This document shows, piece by piece, positions 34,304 through 42,050 of a stretch of DNA of 64,000 bases (position 1 is its first letter; the number at the start of each line of letters is the position of its first letter). Position numbers and translations under genes: made by a program. Source of the stretch: Arenimonas composti TR7-09 = DSM 18010 (GTDB lineage: Bacteria > Pseudomonadota > Gammaproteobacteria > Xanthomonadales > Xanthomonadaceae); contig NZ_KE384525.1 of NCBI RefSeq assembly GCF_000426365.1, positions 44,072-108,071 on the forward strand, given 5' to 3'. The notes under the pieces were generated by a model. The model made no database searches. It had not been told where the DNA came from and saw nothing but the letters and a program-made list of their open reading frames with translations.

Positions 34304-35053
34304 ATGATCGAGCTGCACCGCCATGCCGACATCCAGGAAATCCGCCTCGCCCGGCCGCCGGTGAACGCGCTGACGCCGGAACTGCTGAAGGCGCTGGCGG
34401 CGGCGGTGCGGGCGGCGCCGCAGGACGGGGCCCGCGGCATCATCCTGACCGGCGGCGGCACGATCTTCTCGGGTGGCATGGACGTGCCGCACCTGATGTC
34501 GCTCGATCGCGAGGCGCTGCAGGCCGGCTGGATGTCGCTGTTCGATGCGGCCCGCGCCCTGGTCGGCTCGTCGATCCCGGTGGTCGCGGCGATCAACGGC
34601 CACAGCCCGGCCGGTGGCTGCGTGCTGGCACTCTGCTGCGACTATCGGGTGATGGCGCGCGGCCCGTTCCGCATCGGCCTGAACGAGGTGCAGGTCGGGC
34701 TGGTGGCGCCGGACTGCATCCAGCACCTGATGCGTCGCGTCGTCGGTGGCTACCGCGCCGAACGCCTGCTGGTCGCCGGCGCGATGGTCGACTCCGAACA
34801 GGCGGCGGCGATCGGCCTGGTCGACGAGATCACCGACGCCGAACACGTCGGCGTGCGCGCCCGCCACTGGCTCGAGGAACTGCTGAAGCTGCCGCCGGCG
34901 GCGATGCTGGCCACGCGCCGCATCGCCCGCGCCGATGCCATCGACGCGCTCGCCGCGTTCGGTGACGCCGAGCTCGCCGGCTTCGTCGACGAGTGGTACC
35001 GGCCGCAGACCCAGGCCGCGCTGCAGGCGCTGGTCGCCCGCCTGAAGAAATGA
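34304..35053 (+). CDS. Enoyl-CoA hydratase/isomerase family protein
   Basis: A crotonase-fold enzyme of 249 residues. The oxyanion-hole regions are FSGGMDVPHL and HSPAGGCVLAL, and the N-terminus IRLARPPVNALTPELL is typical. The catalytic glutamates of true hydratases are not both clear (NEVQVGLVAPD contains one), so an isomerase or another activity is possible. The stop overlaps the start of the following lipoprotein gene. No other fatty-acid oxidation genes lie beside it. Confidence 0.85.
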   Translation: MIELHRHADIQEIRLARPPVNALTPELLKALAAAVRAAPQDGARGIILTGGGTIFSGGMDVPHLMSLDREALQAGWMSLFDAARALVGSSIPVVAAINGHSPAGGCVLALCCDYRVMARGPFRIGLNEVQVGLVAPDCIQHLMRRVVGGYRAERLLVAGAMVDSEQAAAIGLVDEITDAEHVGVRARHWLEELLKLPPAAMLATRRIARADAIDALAAFGDAELAGFVDEWYRPQTQAALQALVARLKK

Positions 35054-35448
35054 GCCGACGGCTCGTGTTCCGCCCCGCGCCACGGCGTCCCGCGGCGGTG
35101 CCGGCGGCGACCCTGTGCATGCTCGCGGTACTGCTGCTGGCGGCCTGCAGGCAGCCGGTGCCGGGGGACTATGCCGACTACATCGGCCACTGGCGCGGCG
35201 ACGGCGTGCGCCTCGTCATCACCGCCGACGGCCGCGGCGATTTCGAACGCGTGCGCGGGCAGCAGCGGCAGACGGTGGTCGGGCCGGTCCGCGGCTTCGA
35301 CGCCACCGGCTTCGAGATCGGCCATCCCGGGCTCGCGACCCGCTTCGCGGTGACCCGGCCGCCCGAACTCCGCGACGGCCGCTGGCGGATGGTGATCGAC
35401 GACTTCGAGCTGTCGCGGGTCGAGATCCTGCCTACCCCGGGCCGCTGA
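35050..35448 (+). CDS. Small lipoprotein of unknown function
   Basis: A 132-residue protein starting at an ATGA overlap with the crotonase stop. It has a lipoprotein signal (lipobox LLAAC, Cys near residue 33). The mature part begins with YADYIGHWRGDGVRLVITAD and looks like a small beta-barrel of the lipocalin-like kind, but no family was recognised. The last 17 bases overlap the 3' end of the convergent sulfurtransferase gene. Confidence 0.7.
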   Translation: MSRRLVFRPAPRRPAAVPAATLCMLAVLLLAACRQPVPGDYADYIGHWRGDGVRLVITADGRGDFERVRGQQRQTVVGPVRGFDATGFEIGHPGLATRFAVTRPPELRDGRWRMVIDDFELSRVEILPTPGR

Positions 35449-36334
35449 CCGGGCCTGGAGCGGTCGCGACCGGACGCGCCGGGTCCGCGATCCAGCCGCT
35501 CCACGATGCCGCATGCACACGCGCCCCCGGCAACCCCGCGTGTTCCATCGCCAGCAGATTGTGGCAGGCGGTGACCCCGGAACCGCAGCCGAGCACGACC
35601 TCGTCCGGCCGCCGCCCGGCCAGCAGCGCCTGGAACTCCGCGCGCAACTCCTCCGGCGCACGGAAGCGACCGTCGACGAGATTGGCGGTGAACGGCCGGT
35701 TGCGGGCGCCGGGAATGTGGCCGGCGACGGGGTCGATCGGTTCGACCTCGCCGCGGAAGCGCTCCGGCCCGCGGGCGTCGAGCAGCCAGCCGGGGGCCTC
35801 CTGCAGGCGCGCCTGCACTTCCGCGTGATCGGCGATCGCGGCGCGGTCGAAGTGGCCGGGATAGGCCCCTGCGGCCGCCTCCGTGCGCGCCGGCGGCGGC
35901 GTCCGCTCGAGCGGCAGTCGCAGCGCCGACCAGCGCGCGAAGCCGCCGTCGAGTACGGCGACCGCGCGATGTCCGAGCAGCTTCAGCAGCCACCAGAAAC
36001 GCGCCGCTGCCATCGCGCCGTCACCGGCGTCGTAGGCGACGACCTGGCGGTCCGGATCGATGCCGAGCCCGGCGACGAAACGGCGGAATCCGGCCTCCTC
36101 AGGCAGCGGATGCCGCCCTTCCGCGGCCGCGCGCGAATGATCGGAGAGGTCGCGGTCGAGGTGGGCGTAGCGCGCGCCCGGCAGCCGCGCCGCACGCCAG
36201 GCGGCCTCGCCGGCGGCCGGGTCGGCGAGCTGGAAGCAGCAGTCGACGAGCACCGGGCCGTCGGGACCGAGGACGGCGGCGAGCGCTTCCGCATCGACCA
36301 GGGTCGTCCACGGGGTCGGATTCGCGGTGTCCAT
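35432..36334 (-). CDS. sseA: 3-mercaptopyruvate sulfurtransferase (rhodanese family)
   Basis: Two-domain rhodanese of 300 residues. The active loop CGSGVTACH matches the CGSGVTA form of mercaptopyruvate sulfurtransferases (thiosulfate enzymes usually have CRKGVT). The N-terminal inactive domain includes YDAGDGAMAAARFWWLLKLLG, and the second domain LLDARGPERFRGE and GHIPGARN. AGGAG lies nine bases before the ATG. It is 31 bases downstream of the Nudix gene and probably in one transcript with it. Confidence 0.93.
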   Translation of the reverse strand: MDTANPTPWTTLVDAEALAAVLGPDGPVLVDCCFQLADPAAGEAAWRAARLPGARYAHLDRDLSDHSRAAAEGRHPLPEEAGFRRFVAGLGIDPDRQVVAYDAGDGAMAAARFWWLLKLLGHRAVAVLDGGFARWSALRLPLERTPPPARTEAAAGAYPGHFDRAAIADHAEVQARLQEAPGWLLDARGPERFRGEVEPIDPVAGHIPGARNRPFTANLVDGRFRAPEELRAEFQALLAGRRPDEVVLGCGSGVTACHNLLAMEHAGLPGARVHAASWSGWIADPARPVATAPGPVSGPG

Positions 36335-36365
36335 CGTCGGCTCCTCGCGGCCGCGACGGCCGCCG

Positions 36366-37010
36366 TCAGTGCGATTGTTCCAGCCGCGTCCGCAGGTTCA
36401 CCAGCATCGCCGCGGTGGCGCCCCAGATGCGCTGGCCGGAATGGTGGAACTCGAGCAGGTGGCGCGGGCGGCCGGCCCATTCGATCTCGCGTTCGCGCAC
36501 GTTCGCCGGATCGAGCAGGAAGGCCAGCGGCACCTCGAAGGTCGCCGCGACTTCGGACGGATCCGGGCGCGGCACGAAGTCCGCGGCGAGCGTCGCGACG
36601 ACCGGGAACACATGGAAGCCGGAAATCGTCACGAGCGGGTCGAGATAGCCCAGCGGCTGCGCCTGGGGGAGCGCGAGGCCGATCTCCTCGTTCGCCTCGC
36701 GCAGCGCGGCGGCGACGGGGTCGGTGTCGGTGGCTTCGATGCGGCCGCCGGGAAAACTCACCTGGCCGGCATGGTGACGCAGCACGTCGGTGCGGCGGGT
36801 CAGCAGGACGTGAGCGCCGTCGGCGCGGGACACCAGGCCGACCAGCACGGCGGCCGGTTGCAGCGGGGCGTCGGCGGGAAGCAGTTCGGCGACTTCGGCG
36901 TGGTTCCAGCCCGGGCCGGCCGGCGGCCGCGAGAGCGGATGCAGGGCGCGGTCGAGCCGCACGATCAGGGAGGCGTCGGCGCCGTCGGGCGCTGCGCGGG
37001 AAAACGTCAT
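36366..37010 (-). CDS. Nudix hydrolase, CoA pyrophosphatase-like (NudL/YeaB)
   Basis: A 214-residue Nudix protein. The Nudix box runs from GGRIEATD through ALREANEEIGL, in the Gx5Ex7REUxEExGU pattern, preceded by LLTRRTDVLRHHAGQVSFPG, which is characteristic of CoA pyrophosphatases. Likely role: hydrolysis of CoA or its oxidised forms to phosphopantetheine and ADP. It is 53 bases downstream of an FKBP gene and upstream of the sulfurtransferase. Confidence 0.9.
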   Translation of the reverse strand: MTFSRAAPDGADASLIVRLDRALHPLSRPPAGPGWNHAEVAELLPADAPLQPAAVLVGLVSRADGAHVLLTRRTDVLRHHAGQVSFPGGRIEATDTDPVAAALREANEEIGLALPQAQPLGYLDPLVTISGFHVFPVVATLAADFVPRPDPSEVAATFEVPLAFLLDPANVREREIEWAGRPRHLLEFHHSGQRIWGATAAMLVNLRTRLEQSH

Positions 37011-37063
37011 GGCAGAAACCGGATCGCCGCGCCGGAAACCGGCGCGGCGATCGGGAGGCTTGC

Positions 37064-37783
37064 TTACTGGATCGAAACGACCTTGATGTCGAAGACCAGC
37101 GCGGTGCCCGGGCCACCCGGCGCACGCGGGTCGTTGCCGTAGGCCTGATCCGGCGGCAGGAAGATTTCCCAGCGCGCGTTCAGCGGCATCATCTGCAGCA
37201 CTTCCTTCAGGCCGGCGAGCGGCAGCTCGTCGATCTTCATCGTGATCGGGGTCGGATTCGCCTGGTTGTAGGTGCTGGCGTACTCCTGACCCGTGTGCAG
37301 CGAGGCGCGGAACAGCACCTGCACCGCGCTGGTCGGGCCCGGACGCGCACCGGCGCCCGGCTCGATCACGCGGTACTGCACGCCGCTCGGCAGCTGGGTC
37401 ACGCCCGGCTTGCCGCGGTTGGCGGCCATGAAGGTGTCGGACTTCTGCTTGTTCTCGGCGGCGACGCGCTGCAGTTCGGCCTGGGCGCGCTCCATCATGC
37501 GGCGGGTGAGGCCGGCGAGCTGCGCTTCCATGTCCTGCTGCGAGTACGGCGCGGCCTTCTTCGCGAAACCTTCCTGCAGGCCACGCACGACGGCATTGAT
37601 GTCGACGTCGACGTTGTTGTTCGCCAGATCCGAACCGAGATCGTGACCGATCGCGTAGCTCAGCACCGGCTTGTTGACCGGCGGCGGCGGCGGCTGGTTG
37701 TTCGCGGGGGCAGTCTGGGCCAGGGCGACGCCGGCGGTCAGACCAAAGGCCGCCACGGCGGCAGCCAACAGACGCAACTTCAT
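37064..37783 (-). CDS. Periplasmic FKBP-type peptidyl-prolyl isomerase (FkpA/Mip-like)
   Basis: A 239-residue exported protein: signal peptide (residues 1-22), a Pro-rich linker (QPPPPPVNKP), an N-terminal dimerisation domain (LSYAIGHDLGSDLA), a helical stalk and a C-terminal FKBP domain ending in AYGNDPRAPGGPGTALVFDI. The usual active-site parts FDSS and GVIPGW are replaced by YASTY and DELPLAGL, so isomerase activity may be weak and a chaperone role is plausible. It is monocistronic or heads the Nudix-sulfurtransferase unit. Confidence 0.87.
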   Translation of the reverse strand: MKLRLLAAAVAAFGLTAGVALAQTAPANNQPPPPPVNKPVLSYAIGHDLGSDLANNNVDVDINAVVRGLQEGFAKKAAPYSQQDMEAQLAGLTRRMMERAQAELQRVAAENKQKSDTFMAANRGKPGVTQLPSGVQYRVIEPGAGARPGPTSAVQVLFRASLHTGQEYASTYNQANPTPITMKIDELPLAGLKEVLQMMPLNARWEIFLPPDQAYGNDPRAPGGPGTALVFDIKVVSIQ

Positions 37784-37935
37784 AGGTATCTCCGGTTGGG
37801 GGATGCAGGTGCCCTGCTGGGAGGGCCCCCGAAGGCCGCGCTAGGATAGCGGCGGGCGGGCTGAACCGCTACTGACATTTCCCGCCGATAACAAGTTCCT
37901 AACGTCGGCGATCATCCCATCATCACGGAGCTCCA

Positions 37936-38718
37936 ATGGCGTTCACCAACCTGCTGGTCGAGGACCGCGGCAGTGTCCGCGTCGTCACCGTCAACCGACC
38001 GGAAAAACTCAATGCGCTGAACCGCGCGACCGTCGCCGAACTCGACGCCGCGTTCGCCGCGGCGGGCAGCGACGCCGGCGTGCGCGTGGTCGTGCTCACC
38101 GGTGCCGGCCCGAAAGCCTTCGTCGCCGGCGCCGACATCGCCGAGATGCACACGCAGACGGTGATCGAGGCGCGCGATTTCGGCCGCGCCGGCCAGGCGC
38201 TGATGCGCCGCATCGAAACGCTGGGGAAGCCGGTGATCGCGATGGTCAACGGCTTCGCGCTCGGCGGCGGTCTCGAACTGGCGATGGCCTGCCACCTGCG
38301 GATCGCCGCGGACACGGCGAAGGTCGGCCAGCCGGAAGTGAAGCTCGGCCTGATTCCCGGCTTCGGTGGCACCCAGCGCCTGCTGCGCCTGTGCGGTCGC
38401 GGCCCGGCGCTCGAGCTGTGCCTGCTCGGCGCGCCGGTCGATGCGGCGCGTGCGCTCGCGCTCGGCGTGCTGACGAAGGTCGTGCCGGCAGCGGAACTCG
38501 CGGCGGAGACGATGAAGCTCGCCGAACAGCTCGCGGCCTCGGCGCCGCTGGCACTGCGCGGCGTGCTCGATGCGGTCGTGCTCGGCGGCGAAGCGCCGCT
38601 GGAGACCGGCCTGGACTACGAGGCGCAGGCGTTCGCGCTCGTGTTCGCCAGCGAGGACATGAAGGAAGGCACCGAGGCCTTCCTCGCCCGCCGCGAGGCC
38701 GTGTTCAAGGGTCGATGA
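37936..38718 (+). CDS. Enoyl-CoA hydratase (crotonase)
   Basis: A 260-residue short-chain enoyl-CoA hydratase. It has the standard pattern: [43 protein letters not shown] with oxyanion glycines, and both glutamates in [17 protein letters not shown]. It adds water to trans-2-enoyl-CoA in beta-oxidation or an amino-acid/polyhydroxyalkanoate route. CGGAGC precedes the ATG. Its stop overlaps the ATG of the ferredoxin-like gene, so it is the first gene of the rnf-like/nth unit, an unusual partner. Confidence 0.94.
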   Translation: MAFTNLLVEDRGSVRVVTVNRPEKLNALNRATVAELDAAFAAAGSDAGVRVVVLTGAGPKAFVAGADIAEMHTQTVIEARDFGRAGQALMRRIETLGKPVIAMVNGFALGGGLELAMACHLRIAADTAKVGQPEVKLGLIPGFGGTQRLLRLCGRGPALELCLLGAPVDAARALALGVLTKVVPAAELAAETMKLAEQLAASAPLALRGVLDAVVLGGEAPLETGLDYEAQAFALVFASEDMKEGTEAFLARREAVFKGR

Positions 38719-39152
38719 GCGCCCTGCCCGCCGCGCCAGCCGGCGCCGACGCGCCCTGCATCCGCTGTGGCGACTGCAGCGCCGCCTGTGCGGCCGGGTT
38801 GCAGCCGGCGCTGATGCTGTTGCACCTGCGCGCCGGTCGCGACGACCTCGCCGCCGCCGGCGGGCTGGCCGCCTGCAGCGGCTGCGGCCGCTGCGACGCC
38901 GCGTGCCCGACCGCGATCCCGCTGCATGCGCTGTTCGCCGACGCGATCGCCGCGCAGGCGGCGCGTGCCGAGGCGCGCGCGCGCGCCGATGCCGCCCGCG
39001 AGCGTTTCCTCGCACGCAAGCGCCGCCTGCAGCGCTGGGCCGAGGAGAAGGAAGCCGCCGACCGCCGGCGCGCGACCGCCGTGTCCAGCGCCGATGCGGT
39101 GGCGGCGGCACTGGCGCGGGCGCGCGCGAAGCGCTCCGGGGGCGGCGCGTGA
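38715..39152 (+). CDS. RnfC C-terminal-like 2x[4Fe-4S] protein (truncated RnfC)
   Basis: A 145-residue iron-sulfur protein with two CxxCxxCxxxC clusters (Cys15, 18, 21, 25 and Cys54, 57, 60, 64), the second followed by Pro. The spacing, the segment LMLLHLRAGRDDLAAAGGLA between clusters, and the Ala/Arg/Glu-rich coiled coil after them match the C-terminal third of RnfC/RsxC. The NADH- and FMN-binding front part of RnfC is missing entirely. The ATG overlaps the crotonase stop, and its stop overlaps the next GTG. It presumably passes electrons to an unknown partner. Confidence 0.8.
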   Translation: MSALPAAPAGADAPCIRCGDCSAACAAGLQPALMLLHLRAGRDDLAAAGGLAACSGCGRCDAACPTAIPLHALFADAIAAQAARAEARARADAARERFLARKRRLQRWAEEKEAADRRRATAVSSADAVAAALARARAKRSGGGA

Positions 39153-39949
39153 GAGCGCTGCCGGAACGCGCGGCGTGGACGCTGTTCGCGCTGCTGCCGG
39201 GAACCGTGTTGCTGGGGCTGGCCGAGCCGGGGCGCGGAAGCGTGCTCGTGCTCGCGGTGCTGCTCGCCGTCGCGATCGAAGCGGTGGCACTGCGGCTGGC
39301 CGGACGTCCCGCGCGCGAACTGCGTGACGGCGGTGCCGTGCTCACCGGCCTGCTGATCGCCCTGCTGATTCCGCTCGCGACGCCCATGTGGCTGATCGCG
39401 ACGGCGGTGCTGGTCGCGGTGCTGGGCAGCCGGGTTGCCTTCGGCGGCGCCGGTGGGATCGTGCTGCATCCGGCGATGCTCGGGCTCGCGGTCGCGGCCC
39501 TCGCGCCACTCACGGCGCCGCCACCGGCAGTCGCCGCGGTCGTCGCCGGGTTCCCGATCGATGCGCGGCACGTGGCCGCCGCCTTCGCCGCCGGTGGCCT
39601 GCTGCTGCTCGCGCTGCGCATCCTGCGCTGGCAGGCGCCGCTGGCCCTGCTCGCGACGCTGGCGCTCTTCGCCACGCTGGCCGGCGGCGAGCTGCATGCC
39701 GCGTTCTCGCCACTCGCGGCCGCCGGCACCTGGCTGGTCGCGATCTTCGTCGCCGGCGACGGCGCCAGCGGCTGCGTCGGCAGTCGGGGCCGGCTCGCCT
39801 TCGGTACCGGCGTCGGCGCACTCGCGCTGCCGCTGCTGCAGCCGGGCGACGTCGTCGGGGGACTGGTGCCGGCAGTGCTGCTGATGAATCTGCTGGCACC
39901 GGCGCTCGACCGCTGGCTGGCGCCGGCGCCGCCGCAGGTGGACGCATGA
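39149..39949 (+). CDS. Reduced RnfD/RsxD-like membrane protein
   Basis: A 266-residue polytopic membrane protein, GTG start at 39149 (GTGA overlap). Family marks of RnfD/NqrB are ELRDGGAVLTGLLIALLIPL, VLHPAMLGL, then SRGRLAFGTGVGALALPL and VPAVLLMNLLAPALDRW. It is about 85 residues shorter than E. coli RsxD. The loop that should carry the covalent-FMN threonine (S-x-A-T) is absent and the later SGAT site is replaced by AAGT, so it should not bind covalent flavin. The rnfA, B, G and E genes are not in the window. nth follows with an ATGA overlap, as at the end of the E. coli rsx operon. Confidence 0.78.
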   Translation: MRALPERAAWTLFALLPGTVLLGLAEPGRGSVLVLAVLLAVAIEAVALRLAGRPARELRDGGAVLTGLLIALLIPLATPMWLIATAVLVAVLGSRVAFGGAGGIVLHPAMLGLAVAALAPLTAPPPAVAAVVAGFPIDARHVAAAFAAGGLLLLALRILRWQAPLALLATLALFATLAGGELHAAFSPLAAAGTWLVAIFVAGDGASGCVGSRGRLAFGTGVGALALPLLQPGDVVGGLVPAVLLMNLLAPALDRWLAPAPPQVDA

Positions 39950-40581
39950 AGCCGGCCCATCGGCGCGAGATGTTCGCGCGACTGGCGGAACTGAATCCGC
40001 ACCCGACCACCGAACTCGAGTACTCGACACCGTTCGAGCTGCTGATCGCGGTGATGCTGTCGGCCCAGGCCACCGACGTCGGCGTCAACAAGGCGACGCG
40101 CAGGCTGTTCCCGGTCGCGAACACGCCGGCGGCGATCCTCGCGCTCGGCGAAGACGAACTGAAGCGCCATATCTCGACGATCGGCCTGTTCAACACCAAG
40201 GCGAAGAACGTCATCGCCACCTGCCGCATCCTGCTCGAGCGGTACGGCGGCGAGGTGCCGCGCGACCGCGATGCGCTGGAAGCGCTGCCCGGCGTCGGCC
40301 GCAAGACCGCCAACGTCGTGCTCAACACCGCGTTCGGCGAGGAGACGATCGCGGTGGACACCCACATCTTCCGCGTCGCCAACCGCACCGGGCTGGCGCC
40401 GGGCGCGAACGTTCGCGTCGTCGAGGACGCCCTGCTGAAGCGCGTGCCGCGTGAATTCCGCCGCGACGCCCACCACTGGCTGATCCTGCACGGCCGCTAC
40501 GTCTGCGTGGCGCGCAAGCCGAAATGCCCGGAATGCGTGATCCGCGACCTGTGTGCGTACCGGCCGAAAACCCCTCCCTAG
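39946..40581 (+). CDS. nth: Endonuclease III (DNA glycosylase/AP lyase)
   Basis: Base-excision repair enzyme removing oxidised pyrimidines, 211 residues. The helix-hairpin-helix is LPGVGRKTANVVLN with catalytic Lys in GRKTA, the catalytic Asp is in VDTHIFRVANRTGL, and the C-terminal [4Fe-4S] loop is CVARKPKCPECVIRDLC. It is the last gene of the rnf-like unit. A possible Pho box begins six bases after its stop. Confidence 0.97.
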   Translation: MKPAHRREMFARLAELNPHPTTELEYSTPFELLIAVMLSAQATDVGVNKATRRLFPVANTPAAILALGEDELKRHISTIGLFNTKAKNVIATCRILLERYGGEVPRDRDALEALPGVGRKTANVVLNTAFGEETIAVDTHIFRVANRTGLAPGANVRVVEDALLKRVPREFRRDAHHWLILHGRYVCVARKPKCPECVIRDLCAYRPKTPP

Positions 40582-40586
40582 CCGCC

Positions 40587-40604
40587 TTGTCACACAATCG
40601 AAAC
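40587..40604 (+). promoter_or_regulatory. Possible weak Pho box before the porin
   Basis: TTGTCAC-ACAA-TCGAAAC: two 7-bp half-sites with 4-bp spacing. The first matches the PhoB consensus CTGTCAT at five of seven positions; the second fits the CTGTAAC form at about four. It lies 54 bases before the porin ATG. Confidence 0.45.
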
Positions 40605-40657
40605 GCGCGAACCGGAGCATGCGTGCATCCCGTCCACTCCGCACCCGCAGGAATGCC

Positions 40658-41791
40658 ATGACTTCCGCCCGCAAGCTCCTCGCCACGGCCGTACTCGCCG
40701 CCCTTTCCGCCCCCGCCTTCGCCGAAGTCACGATCGACGTGGCCGGTGGCTCCGAGATCTCTCTCGAGGGCCTGGTGCAGTTCGACTACAACGACTTCGA
40801 CAACGACGGCATCAACCTCAACGGCGACGCCCTCGACGGCAGCAGCAGCGACAACGAGCTGCGCCGCGCCGAGATCGTGCTGAAGGGCAAGGGGCCCGGC
40901 ATGTGGAACTGGGTCGTGGGCTACGACGCCAAGGCCGACAAGTACCTGGACGTCAACCTCGGCTATCGCTTCAGCGGCAGCACGTCGATGGTGTTCGGCC
41001 AGTTCAAGCAACCCAACAGCCTCGAAGAGCTGTCGAGCACGAAGAACAACGACTTCATCTCCAAGGCCGCGGCCACGAACACGTTCGCCGTCGCGCGCCG
41101 GCTCGGCGTGGGCATCACGTTCAGCGGCGACGACTGGACGCTGACCGGCAGCGCGTTCGGGCGCGAACTCACCCGCAACCAGGGCGAGGGCGACGGCTTC
41201 GGCGCGCGCTTCACCTGGGCGCCGCTCAACGAGAGCGGCCGCCTGCTGCACCTGGGCCTGTCCGCCGCGCACCTGGACGCCGCCGACGGCAACCTGCGCC
41301 TGCGGGCCCGGCCGCAGGCCGACCTCGCCGGCGTGCGCCTGGTCGACACCGGCACCCTCGCCGCCGACGCCCAGACCACCCTGGGCCTGGAAGGCGTGTG
41401 GGTGCAGGACAGCTTCAAGCTGCAGGGTGAATACCTGCAGTCGACCGTCGACCGCGGCGGGCTGCCGGACTTCTCGGGCAACGCGTGGTACGTCTCCGGC
41501 CTGTGGAACGTGACCGGCGAAAGCTGGGGTTACCGCAACGGCGTGATCACCACGGGCCTGCCCGGCGAACCCGCACGCGGCATGGTCCAGCTCGGCCTGC
41601 GCTACGACGCCATCGACCTCGACGACGGCCCGGTCAACGGCGGCCAGTTCGACGCCTGGACCGCCGGCATCAACTGGTACTGGCGCTCCAACACCAAGTT
41701 CGCGCTGAACTACGTGGCGGTGGATTCGGAGCGCAACGGCGTGTCCGACAGCCCGAACATCCTGGAAGCGCGCGTCCAGTTCTTCTGGTGA
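40658..41791 (+). CDS. OprP/OprO-type phosphate-selective porin
   Basis: An outer-membrane beta-barrel of 377 residues. The signal peptide [20 protein letters not shown] ends at AFA, and the start at 40658 has AGGA upstream. The barrel shows ISLEGLVQFDYNDFDND, NELRRAEIVLKGKGPGMWNW, GQFKQPNSLEELSS (typical of phosphate porins) and a C-terminal Phe-Trp. It should let phosphate or polyphosphate through the outer membrane. It stands before pstSCAB-phoU, and both have Pho-box-like sites, so induction by phosphate starvation is likely. A terminator and a heptad hairpin follow. Confidence 0.92.
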   Translation: MTSARKLLATAVLAALSAPAFAEVTIDVAGGSEISLEGLVQFDYNDFDNDGINLNGDALDGSSSDNELRRAEIVLKGKGPGMWNWVVGYDAKADKYLDVNLGYRFSGSTSMVFGQFKQPNSLEELSSTKNNDFISKAAATNTFAVARRLGVGITFSGDDWTLTGSAFGRELTRNQGEGDGFGARFTWAPLNESGRLLHLGLSAAHLDAADGNLRLRARPQADLAGVRLVDTGTLAADAQTTLGLEGVWVQDSFKLQGEYLQSTVDRGGLPDFSGNAWYVSGLWNVTGESWGYRNGVITTGLPGEPARGMVQLGLRYDAIDLDDGPVNGGQFDAWTAGINWYWRSNTKFALNYVAVDSERNGVSDSPNILEARVQFFW

Positions 41792-41865
41792 GGAACGGAA
41801 GGCGAGAAACGAGAAACGAGGAACGAGAAACGAGTGGGGCGGCCGACGCCCCGCTCGGCACACGG

Positions 41866-41907
41866 AAGCCCGCGTCGCCGCAAGGCGCGCGGGCTTTCTT
41901 TCTTTCC
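41866..41907 (+). terminator. Rho-independent terminator of the porin gene
   Basis: AAGCCCGCG (41866-41874) pairs with CGCGGGCTT (41888-41896), followed by TCTTTCTTTCC. It separates the porin from pstS and lies inside the loop of the heptad hairpin. Confidence 0.8.
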
Positions 41908-41919
41908 GACACAAGGGAT

Positions 41920-41942
41920 TCGCGCCTGAAGGCGCTCCTACA
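41920..41942. repeat. REP hairpin
   Basis: TCGCGCCTGAAGGCGCTCCT followed by ACA, identical in its 23-base core to the copy at 19339. It lies in the loop of heptad element B. Confidence 0.85.
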
Positions 41943-41986
41943 GCCCTTCTCTCGTTTCTCGTTCCTAGTTTCTCGTTTCTCGCTGG

Positions 41987-42004
41987 CTGTAACGACGCTG
42001 TAAC
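41987..42004 (+). promoter_or_regulatory. Pho box of pstSCAB-phoU
   Basis: CTGTAAC-GACG-CTGTAAC: two identical 7-bp half-sites with 4-bp spacing, the classical PhoB-site layout. It lies 46 bases before the pstS GTG, immediately after the end of the heptad hairpin. The second half-site takes the -35 position, as in PhoB-activated promoters. Confidence 0.92.
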
Positions 42005-42050
42005 ACGCCTCCCCGATCCTTGCGCCATCCCCAGCAAGGAGCTGATCCCC

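Larger units (their letters stand above)
41802..41983. repeat. Heptad hairpin element B (AAACGAG type)
   Basis: Arms 41802-41834 and 41951-41983 match at 32 of 33 positions. Both are tandem 7-mers (AAACGAG AAACGAG GAACGAG on the left). The 116-base loop contains the porin terminator and a REP hairpin, so three repeat-like structures are nested. It starts 10 bases after the porin stop and ends three bases before the pst Pho box. Confidence 0.9.
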
